This document shows, piece after piece, positions 1 to 9,296 of a stretch of 64,000 nt of DNA. How positions within the stretch are numbered: the first letter of the stretch is position 1; every line of letters starts with the position of its first letter. The position numbers and the translations under genes were made by a program. The DNA comes from Microvelia longipes (lineage: Eukaryota > Arthropoda > Insecta > Hemiptera > Veliidae), in contig JACMZG010001914.1 of the NCBI GenBank assembly GCA_018340805.1, positions 18,753,460 through 18,817,459 on the forward strand, in the 5' to 3' direction. Below the pieces are notes generated by a model. That model saw only the letters and a program-made list of their open reading frames with translations. It made no database searches and was not told the origin of the DNA.

Positions 1-193
1 GAAGAATCAGCTACCTCTGAAGAGCCATCTTCAGAGGGCTCTTCGTGCTCATTGAGACTAGAAGTTAATCTCTGATATAACTTTATTGGTTGAGAGCTCG
101 AGTGTTGCCCCACCTGCTGATGATGGCGTTATGCCGAAACCGGTCCAGGGATATTTATATGCAACAGCAAGTATCGACGGTAGCTAATTCTTC
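1..193. mobile_element. Small inverted-repeat element at the window edge
   Basis: The first 15 bases (gaagaatcagctacc) reappear as an inverted copy with one mismatch at 179-193, so the window opens on or inside a MITE-like element of about 193 bp. A further hairpin (gaagagcc with ggctcttc) lies at about 19-46. A related fragment (acagcaagtattgacggtag) occurs near 26385, so this is a dispersed repeat. The 90-284 reading frame crosses this repeat and is not considered a gene. Family unknown; the true left end may lie outside the window. Confidence 0.45.
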
Positions 194-1175
194 GATTTTT
201 TCTTCAACCTGCTGTAAATACAACCTCTTTAATAGTGGAAATAAATTAAATTTTCATTATTTTTCTTACATTCTATTCCACTAAAATTAAACATGTATGG
301 CAACTTTTACCATTATTGGCAAAAGAAAAAGGAATTCGCTTTGAATATGCACATTCTTCATTTAAGACTTATAGGTGGCTATAAAAATCGATGTGGCTCA
401 TTTCAGATTAAATGTACGTTTAACACAACATAAAAAATGTACGTTTAATAACAAAACAAATTACCTTCAATAAAAGCCAAAGATATAAAAGTAATTTAAT
501 TTTCTTAACAGATCAAATAAGAACTTCACACTTTTTTCAAAAATAACGTTAAAACGGTTATTTAAAAAACCAATGTTGTTAGAATCTAACAGGTGATTTC
601 ACTTAAAACAAACTTCATTATGTTTTAACCATACACACTAATATAATTTTAGTAATCACTGTCGAAATGTAAAGAAATCACGTAAAAAAAACTAAAAAAA
701 AATACACGTACGGAGTTACACACGCGCTACCGACACCAGAATCGGTTTGAAAGGAAGGCTTTTGTAAGAACAAGAAAGCTTTGAATGGGGGAACAATTCA
801 TAGAAAAGAGAAGTGGGGGAAGATGGCGCCTAGATGTAGTAGTTTGAATATACTTCGCTAGACTGCAGCACTCTACAGGACGATTTACGTAATTTTTGCA
901 ATAAGCCTACAAAACGTATAAGCGACAACTTAAGATTTTATTTACCAAGCATCACACCAAAACGAACTTGAGTGCATAAATAAAGGATATAATATAAAGC
1001 TTGAGTAGGCTTTGACCCAAGGAGCTTAAATGTTTATTCAAGATCCTTGCTTTGACTATGTAGATGTTATCACTAGAGAGGCAATATCGATTGAACTTGG
1101 AAACATAAAAAAGTAACCTGTTCACCCTCGATAATATATTAATAAATAATATAATCAATCAAATAAACAGTAAAA
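194..1175. other. AT-rich non-coding stretch
   Basis: No exon-like reading frame, tandem repeat or inverted repeat stands out here. The only reading frames are short and low-complexity. Confidence 0.5.
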
Positions 1176-1560
1176 AATCGTGTATGGGATACCTCGGAAC
1201 TTTTCCTTAGCCCCATCGGATTCGCTACGCTCATCCTACCAAGGACTCATTTCTCTCGTCCTCAGACATTAAATACATCCGTCTCATTCTCAGCGGTCAC
1301 CCATTCACTTTTATGATCCAACTAAAACCAAAGTTTAAACGAAACTTAGCACAGTCTAAGTCTAACTAAATCGATTTTTTTTTATTTCCTAAAAAACGTT
1401 TACATGTCGATAAAAATTGAACTAACGCTGATAGTGAGATGAAACTAGGTACATATATTTATCTCATGTATGACTACATGGGTGCCAAATCTCAACCCGA
1501 TGAAAACATTTTTTTAGGTTTTAAGAATTTTTGCTGAGTCATTAATAAGGGGGAAATGAC
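1176..1560 (+). repeat. 5S-like repeat family, partial copy
   Basis: This partial copy begins with the family start (gggatacctcggaac) and runs into the middle part (gctgatagtgagatgaaac). The 5S-like module near 1290-1320 is internally deleted: gcggtcacccatt joins directly to cttttatgatcc. The 3' end is missing. Confidence 0.65.
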
Positions 1561-1569
1561 CCTATAATA

Positions 1570-1760
1570 GTTATTTGTGTAACTAGGCAGGAAAATGGAA
1601 TATTACTGACTAGTATCGAAGTTAGCCCCCGAGCCGAAGGCGAGAATGTGCCATCTTAATTTCCTGCTGAGGCAGGTAATATATAATTTGACTGACGAGA
1701 CAAAGCCAAGGAAGGCAAATATACGAGTCAGTAATGTTTCCTTTCCTGCCTTGTTCCACA
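1570..1760. repeat. Cluster of palindromic cctgc/gcagg motifs (left)
   Basis: Several short palindromic words of the type tttcctgc..gcaggtaa occur around 1588, 1663 and 1748. A matching cluster lies on the other side of the recombinase-like exon (2395-2530). The pair may mark the remains of the ends of one mobile element, but no target duplication could be identified. Confidence 0.35.
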
Positions 1761-1850
1761 CAATATTTTATCTGCGAACAGTAATAAATCAAAACTAGCA
1801 TTGTTGAAAAAATTATTACGTTTGAAAAAAATTATAATGTTTAAATTTAC

Positions 1851-2132
1851 ATTTTCTTTGGCTGATATTACAGATCTTATCATCGAGAAAGTTGACCACA
1901 GGGTAGCGCTCGATTTTGTGTTTGACAGTTCTTTTAAATACGCTAACACAATGTTTTTACTTACATTCTTTACTTTTTCCTCTGAGCACCATTCTTTGAA
2001 CACTTCATATGCTTTGACATACCTACTTCCTGATTGTCCAGGTAGTAGGCTCTCTTTGGCATTTGTAGCTATTTCCAAAACATCCGGCGGGGTATGTTCG
2101 AAAAGTTCGGCTATATCTTCGACGATATTCAT
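1851..2132 (-). CDS. Crypton-like tyrosine recombinase N-terminal (core-binding) domain exon
   Basis: An ATG at 2132 opens 94 codons that end at a good donor (AAT|GTAAAT, 1850-1845); beyond it the frame becomes low-complexity. The peptide contains a helical pattern with YVKAYEVFKEWC (about residues 39-50), NIVLAYLKEL (about 60-69) and TLWSTFSMIRSVI (about 77-89). This pattern is known from N-terminal SAM-like domains of Crypton or phage-integrase-type tyrosine recombinases found in many arthropod genomes. The catalytic domain (R..HxxR..Y) was not found nearby on the minus strand. It may be the first exon of a domesticated gene or, more likely, a 5' remnant of a mobile element flanked by the cctgc-motif clusters. 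The family is named from memory of the pattern, not from a search. Confidence 0.5.
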
Positions 2133-2394
2133 CACAAAACGCTATAGAATAAACTAACTTTTAAATTGTATTAAATACGGGTTCGTATGATAAAAGTAGT
2201 GAATGACTCGACAAAAAACCCTAAACAAAGTGTTGCCTTTAATATAATCAATAAAATTTATTTCTAATTAAAGATTTACATTACAAATTGTTTTATTTTA
2301 ATTAGTTAAATAATGTAATTATTCATTATATAAATTCAATCGGCTTTTTATTATTAACTAATCATGTTTACAAAAATTATCTATTAACTTTCTT

Positions 2395-2530
2395 TACCAG
2401 CATAGGCAGGAGCGGCTGGGAAATGCTACTTTCCTGCCTAGGCAGGTAAAGTGCAGTCATTCATGACTAATTACCAGCCGATCTGGGAAATACTACTTTC
2501 TCACCTATAATCAGTTCAGTAATGCTTGTT
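2395..2530. repeat. Cluster of palindromic cctgc/gcagg motifs (right)
   Basis: The palindrome cctgcctaggcagg lies at about 2433-2446, with related copies at 2402 and 2476-2520 (ctgggaaatactactttc, ctgggaaatgctactttc). It mirrors the cluster at 1570-1760 across the recombinase-like exon. Confidence 0.4.
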
Positions 2531-3226
2531 TTTTCAACCGTGAGCAGATAAAAATATTTCCGGATAACACAACTAGCCTTAAAGACTGTTTTTGTGCCAA
2601 GTCACAACTTACAAGCATGTGCTGGGGCTACGATGATAACAGACAACACTTTAAACTGATCCATGTGCCAATGTTACATCCTGTTAAGACGAGTATTCTA
2701 CAATTAGAATTAAATACTTCCACCCCAATGGGGTGGGTCCCTCCATTTGTTGATGTTACGTAGTGTTAAGACAATCACATATTGAGACATCATTAAGCCA
2801 TGACATGATTATGACCATTGAGGATATCTAGTTTTGATCTACGTAGAATCCTCCCACAAAAAGTGTCGAGACTACGTGGGGAACCACGACTATTGATTAA
2901 TTAAAACCTTAAAACAAACTCAGAGAAAGAAATCTCTCTGTCTGCAGGTTTAGTAAAGAAGAACAAAACTGATAATTTATTTAATAAATATTATACATTA
3001 AAAACAAGTAAATACAGAATATTGTACAATAAAAAAGGAAAAAATTGGGGGATATCCAGAAAACTTGTGAGGTTGAGCTTCAGCTATTTCAGAAGAAGAG
3101 TTTCTCATGATGTTACCAATACAATAATTAAATATACATATATATTATCAAGTTATAGAACATATCATGAAATATAGCAGAACTTTCTGAATTATCATTA
3201 ATAAAAAAAAATTGTTTAATATAATA
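2531..3226. other. Non-coding stretch
   Basis: No supported exon or repeat boundary was seen. The sequence is AT-rich with poly(A) runs near 3205-3230. Confidence 0.45.
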
Positions 3227-3610
3227 AAAAAAATTGGGTACGGGGTACCCCGGAAATTTTCCTCACCACATTAGATTCACTACAAGCATCCTCACTACTG
3301 TAGAGTTGCTTCACTTGTCCTCAGATATTAATAAATCTGTTTCCTTCCCAGTGGTCACCTAATCAGGCACTGACCACGCTCGCTGCTGCTTAACTTTTAT
3401 GATCAAACAAAAACCATAGATATACTTGTTGTATTTAAACGAAAGTTAGTACACACACACACACACAAAGACAGACAACTTTGTGAAAACTACTCAGATG
3501 GTCTTAAAACACCTGAATCAGATAATTCCGGTGTCATCCCGGATTCGGCTTTGTTTTTGCAAACAATAATTTTCCTATATACCTATGGTATAAATGAGGA
3601 AAAGTAAAAA
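3227..3610 (+). repeat. 5S-like repeat family, internally deleted copy
   Basis: Both ends of the family are present: gggtacggggtaccccgg at the left and ggtataaatgaggaaaag at the right. The central part is lost, joined at an AC microsatellite (3452-3468). The 5S-like module is intact at about 3342-3402 (ggcactgaccacgctcgctg, then gcttaacttttatgatc). The copy lies just downstream of the SEH1-like gene. Confidence 0.75.
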
Positions 3611-3785
3611 TTGTTCAGAAAAGTGGCTTAACAAGCAAATAAAAGGTAAAAAATATGAACACTTCATGCATGACCGTAATGGCTGTATTGCCAAAAAACA
3701 ATGGTCTATTATCATGACACTGTATTTTATGTCATATGTATTAATTAAAATCAAAATAAAGTAAAAATAGTTGAAAAATGTCCAT

Positions 3786-3791
3786 TTTATT
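3786..3791 (-). terminator. Poly(A) signal AATAAA for the SEH1-like gene
   Basis: The minus strand reads AATAAA about 80 bases past the SEH1 stop codon, a suitable distance for a cleavage and polyadenylation signal. Confidence 0.5.
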
Positions 3792-3869
3792 ATGAAGTGA
3801 CTGTAGAGCAATCACCACCACATTCATCATTATGTTTTCCTAGATCAGCCTTCAGATGTAAAAAAACAT

Positions 3870-5198
3870 CTAATTACCATGCCTTGGAACTCTAGAAGGA
3901 TGACTAATGCTGGCCATCTTAAAGTATCTAGTGTTAATGGGATCAATATTCTTCTTGGTGAACTGCAATCCTTCGGCAGATTTGACTTGGTCATCTCCTT
4001 TGAAAGCATGGGTACATTTCCAAGCCTGTTGCAAACCAGATATGAACTGACTGAAATCATAAATAGTTTTCTTACGTTCAACTTCAACTTCGTGGGGTAG
4101 ATTCTTCTCCACTTCTAAGCGCTTCATTGATGAGTCATGGTAAGGGAAGGGTCTCCATAAGCGTACTATACCATCGTCACATGACGTAGCCATCATAGAT
4201 CCTAAGACATTCCAACCGACTCGCCACACTGAGCAAGGCTGATCACTTATAACCTGAACTTGAACAACTTCATATCTAAAATTATTTATACTACTCATAA
4301 CTAGGCAAATGCTGAATAATTTTATATCTTTAGTAGCCACCGCTAGCAAATCGTAACCTCTTCCCATTCTAGGAGCAAAAGCTAAATCGTATACTGGATC
4401 TGCCAATGGAAAAACTAAATCAGGTTTTGTCAGTCTTTGAGAAAACAAAGGAAATTGGAATAAAACCAATTTATGAGTCGACGATAAATCATCAGAACCC
4501 ACGGCCATTAATGCTTTTTGAGGAACAACAATATTTGAGTCTTTCTTCTCCAAAGGTATCGGACACTTGACAACATTTCTATTGTAATCATCCGGCATAT
4601 AAATCATATCTTTATTTCTTTCTACATTAGAAGGTATTTTGATTTTAGACTTAGTACCGTTGAAACCATCACATTTGATAGGGGTGTTCCAAGCAATACA
4701 GGAAGATTGTAGCTTACAAACAACTTCATGTAATAAAGTCCATTGACATAAATTCATAGTATCCGGTGCTTCGTAAACTCTAATTAACCCGTCTACAGAA
4801 CAAGTAGCTAAAACTAAGCCTAAAATCTTAGGGGCAAACTTAACATCAGTAACACTGGTACGTGAATCGACAAAGTTAGTTCTTCTGATCCATTGTATTT
4901 TATCATTTTTGGATCCGTCTACCGCAATTTCTTCCCACACTGCGGCAGTACGATCAAATGAACAAGTTGCTAAGATTTGTCCAAAATCGGGATGAGCCCA
5001 AGTTACTTTCCACACAGATCCACTGTGAGCCTTCCACGTCGTTGTTTCTTTCCACTCCTGAGTGATCGGATCCAAGTCCCAGACTTTGATAGTCTGATCG
5101 CTTGAACACGTCGCCATTCTCTTACCATAGTAATCGAAAGCTATATCGTGCAAGAGATCTCGATGTCGTGGATCTATACAGTTAATAGAATAAGACAT
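3870..5198 (-). CDS. SEH1L: SEH1-like nucleoporin (WD40 beta-propeller)
   Basis: SEH1 is a WD40 protein shared by the Nup107-160 (Y) complex of the nuclear pore and by the GATOR2 complex of amino-acid signalling to TORC1. The 442-residue product opens with RDLLHDIAFDYYGKRMATC and contains HSGSVWKVTWAHPDFGQ, SFDRTAAVWEE, DSRTSVTDVKFAPK and, near the C-terminus, SCDDGIVRLWRP, all typical of SEH1 blades. It is longer than the animal protein (about 360 residues), mainly through a lysine- and asparagine-rich insertion of about 50 residues (residues 180-230) before the blade starting ALMAVGSDD. The start at 5198 gives the conserved N-terminus; the frame stays open 16 codons further upstream, but those residues are hydrophobic and unlike SEH1. 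The whole gene is one exon with no splice sites needed. That could be a native intronless gene or an old retrocopy, but the frame is intact and conserved. Confidence 0.93.
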   Translation of the reverse strand: MSYSINCIDPRHRDLLHDIAFDYYGKRMATCSSDQTIKVWDLDPITQEWKETTTWKAHSGSVWKVTWAHPDFGQILATCSFDRTAAVWEEIAVDGSKNDKIQWIRRTNFVDSRTSVTDVKFAPKILGLVLATCSVDGLIRVYEAPDTMNLCQWTLLHEVVCKLQSSCIAWNTPIKCDGFNGTKSKIKIPSNVERNKDMIYMPDDYNRNVVKCPIPLEKKDSNIVVPQKALMAVGSDDLSSTHKLVLFQFPLFSQRLTKPDLVFPLADPVYDLAFAPRMGRGYDLLAVATKDIKLFSICLVMSSINNFRYEVVQVQVISDQPCSVWRVGWNVLGSMMATSCDDGIVRLWRPFPYHDSSMKRLEVEKNLPHEVEVERKKTIYDFSQFISGLQQAWKCTHAFKGDDQVKSAEGLQFTKKNIDPINTRYFKMASISHPSRVPRHGN

Positions 5199-8100
5199 AC
5201 TTAACTTGTATAAATTAAAAAACAAACAACAAATCAAATCATTCACTCATTAAAAATAAAATCGTAATCATAAACAAATTAATCCCGATTATTAAATTAA
5301 TTTTTATTACAAATTCTTATAGCTATCACTATCTAAATTTACAAGCTCATAAATATTAAAATTTAATGTGAATATCATGAAGAAATAACTTCTTTTTCCC
5401 TCCTGCAAACAGATCGTTCTTCCTGTTTTCCTTGAGCATTTTATTCTTCTTTTTATATTCATCATTTCAATTCCAAGATGTCGGACAAACAGAGAAGTCT
5501 CAAAATACTTTAGTACGCCACACAGCTAAGGTTGACAGCGTGGGAAAATAGTGATGAACCAATCAAGTTGGCCTGATTTAAAATTGAGGGCATGGTTGAA
5601 CATCCAAGACTAACCTCATTGGCTTCCTCCCATTATTTTTTAGTGTTAGACCAACTACGTCACTATTACTATTAGTGGTGTCATCCCACTAAAAATTAAA
5701 ATTTAGTTAGCCTAAAAAGTTATAAACAATAATTCTATCCATAAATATTTTATTAGACTTATAGAAGAATCAAAACATGACATTGTGTTTATAATTTAAA
5801 TTTAAAAAAATCCTTTGTTTATTGGTAATAAAAATGTACAGAAGGGTAAAAAAAAATTACAAATGTATAATACTCATATTAAGTTATCAACTATAACGGA
5901 ACAAAGAATAAAAAGTCTCTCCACAGTTATAGATTATATAAATTAAAGCAGAGCGCTTTCGACCTAACAAGAGGTCATCATCAGTGCCTATTAAACAAAT
6001 AAGACAAAAAATGTCAAAACAAAACTTATACATACAATTACAAAATTATACCGAAGTAAACAAATAAATTACAGAAATGTAGTGATAAATAAAATATAAA
6101 TAAATAAATAAAATAAAAAAGAATAAATAAAAAATCATTCTAAAACATCTTATCAACTATAATTCTACAACAAGATCATTAGATATGATTGTGGGGACAG
6201 TCGTAAGAATACAATTGGAACTAAAAATTACTTGGCACTTAGCAACTCAATATATAAGAAGCAAGTAAACAAAATATGTGAAAAAAGTATAGCTTTAACA
6301 TACAAGATTAAAACAGTGAAGAAATGTATAAATATTAATAGTAGTCCAGCCTACAAATATATAATAATATGAATAAATAATTATATATATTTAGTAATAC
6401 ATTAGTCTACTAATATAGTTATTAGTAATAGTCCACTCATGCAAATCAGCAGTAAAGAATTATTTTACTCTAGTATAAAATCATTAACAAGCAAAGTGAG
6501 GCAATAATAAATTGCTAAATCAATGAATATCACCTTACAGCCATGTTACATATAATAATTTTTGAACCAGGGCTGAGGAGTCAGCCTTTTTCCATAGACT
6601 TAGACTTTCCAGTCCTTAAAAATAAATATAGTTAATTTAAAATACTCTTTTTATTACTCTACACGTTTTAAATAATTACTTTATTGTCAATATCGGGACA
6701 CCTGTCAACCCTAGACTTGAAGGACATGATGAAATAATAAAACAGACATACATAAATCAAAATTTTATTAACAATTTTGAAACCAAAATAAACAAACTAA
6801 CAATAGAGTAAAATAGAACCAACAGGTGAATCTTTTTATTTAATTAAACAAAAACATATTGATGTATTTTCATGTAATTTTTAATTTGAACCCTTAGTTG
6901 TAATTTGACCAATTGTCTTTTAGATTGATAAGTACGCTGTGTTGTAAGCAAACCTTATTATAAGGCCAGCCTCACATATTTATTTATGAAGCGGAAGTTA
7001 CTAGAGAATTTATACAACCAAAAATATAAATAATTTAACATCTTTTCAGATGAAGAATACATATTTTACTTTATAAAGCACAGCTGTAAGCTTCTTGGTA
7101 GAGGGGTGAGTTGAGGCCACTTAAAATATTTTTAACCTCTAAATCCCTTATGATTGGTCCAGGTCTCTATGAGGACGAGAGCCAGTTATCATTGCCTTCC
7201 CCTGTTTTGCCTTAAGCTTCACAATGAACTGTACAGGCAGACTTTGTCTATGCCTTTATATTTCATTTGTGGAAAAACTTTTTCATTCTTTCATTTAAAA
7301 TTTGATTTCTTTAATAATTGTCAATAGTTGTTTTAAATGAAAATTAAACCACTTGTTGATTCTATTCCACTGAACTAAGTAACTACTACTCTAAATGATA
7401 TTTAACAAATATTACAACATGAAATTACATTGCAAAGTTTACAATTTTACAAGAATGCTGAATGATAACAGAAGTCTTGTTTTGTGACAATACAAATAAA
7501 ACAGTGTTCATGAGAAAAGGTTTAATATTAAACATTTGCTCAAGATAAAGTACAAGATAAGACACTGAATAAAGAAATTTGATGAAACAAGTTTAGAGTC
7601 AAGAATCACATCATAATGCTTCCCCTTCGCAATACATTTTATTACTTACTACAAGTAGCCCAAAAGCAAGCCAAATTCAGAATTAAATTATTTAGAGTTT
7701 TAATATTATTAGAGTTTTAATATTATTAGTTTTTCCTCTTGAACTTAATTACAGTGGGAACAATTAACAAGTATTAGTAGTAATTAGCAAATTTGGGCAA
7801 TTAAATGAAAAAATATGATCCCATAAAGGGGTGGGTCAAAATGAATTGATACACTTTATTCCTCATCTGATTATTGATGAGCTTTAATAAAACTCCAACT
7901 TTCCACAAGAGCTTACATAATTTTTTAAAAGCTTGAATAAGTTTTAAAAGTCATAATTACATTAGTTTGGAGGTAGCATAAAAGAACCATTGTGTAATTT
8001 TGACAATAAAGGATTTTTTGAATTTGAAAAAGCATCTATGTTAAAGGTCTTTTTTTAAAGTGGTCTCCATCAACAGGTCTACCTCAGTCAGCGGTCTCTG

Positions 8101-8997
8101 CAACAGCAGCAGATGCACCGTTTTAGTGACGGAGTAAGCTGGTGATTTTCTAGTGGTAGTGGAAAAAGCCAAACAGTCCCTGTACATAAAGCTTTTCCAA
8201 TTTTTTTGACTTTATGAAAAAAAGTTGATTTGATAAAGATTTTATGTTATTTTTCCATCATAACATAATTAAGAATTATATAGATAGCTATAACTAAGTT
8301 AAATATGTTTATGACTTTGTAGCACCAAGTTATTTTAATGACAAGATAGTTACCAAGAACCTAAGAAACCCTTGTAACATTAGGCCATCTAAAGAAATAA
8401 GTACATCTAGGATAAATAGTTCAGCCAGAAAGAATACTGTTTCTAGACGGAATAAAAGAATTTAATAAGTTAGTTAAAACAATAAAAGATGTAAAAGTAA
8501 TAAAGCAATTCAAAACTTTATTATTTTATCACCTCTATTTGAAACCAATTAGTGTAACAATTAAGTTTTATTAATGTAAAAATTGATTTTTTTAACATTA
8601 TGTCGTAGCTTAGCTAAATAAATATACATTTCATTTCAAGTGCATTGCCTGCTTAGACCACCCACATTAATTGCCATCAACTAGTTTCTTGGCATACATA
8701 ATTAGAGTTGGTATTTTTGGTCATTGCTTTTTTGGTCATTATTATTATAAGCTTTCTATTTATAATATAAAAACCAAGGGTAGAATCCAGGACTTGATCC
8801 CTTATTCTTGTATTTTAACATTTCTCTTCCATATTATCTATTTAAGCTCAAAATTTAATTTATGTCGAGTGTCAAGATGAAGGGTTGGAAATAAACTTTT
8901 TGTTATGAGTCCAATGTAAAGCACAATTTTTTAGGAAGTTAAATTTGTCACTTGTTATTAGTAAGTGTTACTATTGCAAAATTACAATAGTGCGATT
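5199..8997. other. Intergenic region between the SEH1-like and TMEM199-like genes
   Basis: No supported exon was seen. The first few hundred bases must hold the SEH1 5' untranslated region and promoter; no clear TATA box or initiator was recognised. At 5518-5650 there is a degenerate copy of a MITE family also seen at 49520-49625 and 56346-56489 (gtgggaaaatagtg, aacctcattggcttcc). At 5945-5985 the words gagcgctttcgacc and gtcatcatcagtgcc match subterminal sequences near 17160 and 18800. The rest is AT-rich with no visible structure. Confidence 0.5.
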
Positions 8998-9296
8998 TTA
9001 ATCCTGATGTTCTTTCTCATTTCCACCATCAGGTTCAGAAGAGCTTCTTTGTTTTTTCTCATCATCTTCTTCAGTCTTTACAGTTCCTTCTAAATCCAAT
9101 TCAGCGATGATCTTAGCTAAGAAATATATTTCAGCCAAAGCAATAACTAATGAACATATTACACCTAATAACAGACGGAAACCAAAATCCAAATCCCCTA
9201 CAATAAGTTCAACCCCATAGAAACCAAATGCAAAACCTGAACCAACTGAAAATATAAACTGTGCAACTGCTATTAACTGCTTGTTCATAAACTGCA
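8998..9296 (-). CDS. TMEM199: TMEM199/VMA12-like gene, exon 3 (membrane domain and tail)
   Basis: The exon follows an acceptor (CTGATTTCAG) at 9297-9306 and ends at the TAA at 8998. It encodes two hydrophobic segments (LIAVAQFIFSVGSGFAFGF and LLLGVICSLVIALAEIYFL) and a charged tail rich in E, D and K ending NEKEHQD. The second segment with its ALAEIYFL motif matches the last transmembrane helix of TMEM199/Vma12 (GLAELYVM in the animal protein). The phase fits the single T carried over from exon 2. Complete protein about 220 residues, against 208 in mammals. Confidence 0.85.

Noticed and set aside
3342..3402. A functional 5S rRNA gene
   Set aside because: The similarity covers only about half of 5S rRNA, has many differences, and recurs in the same repeat context in several copies, so it is part of a mobile repeat.
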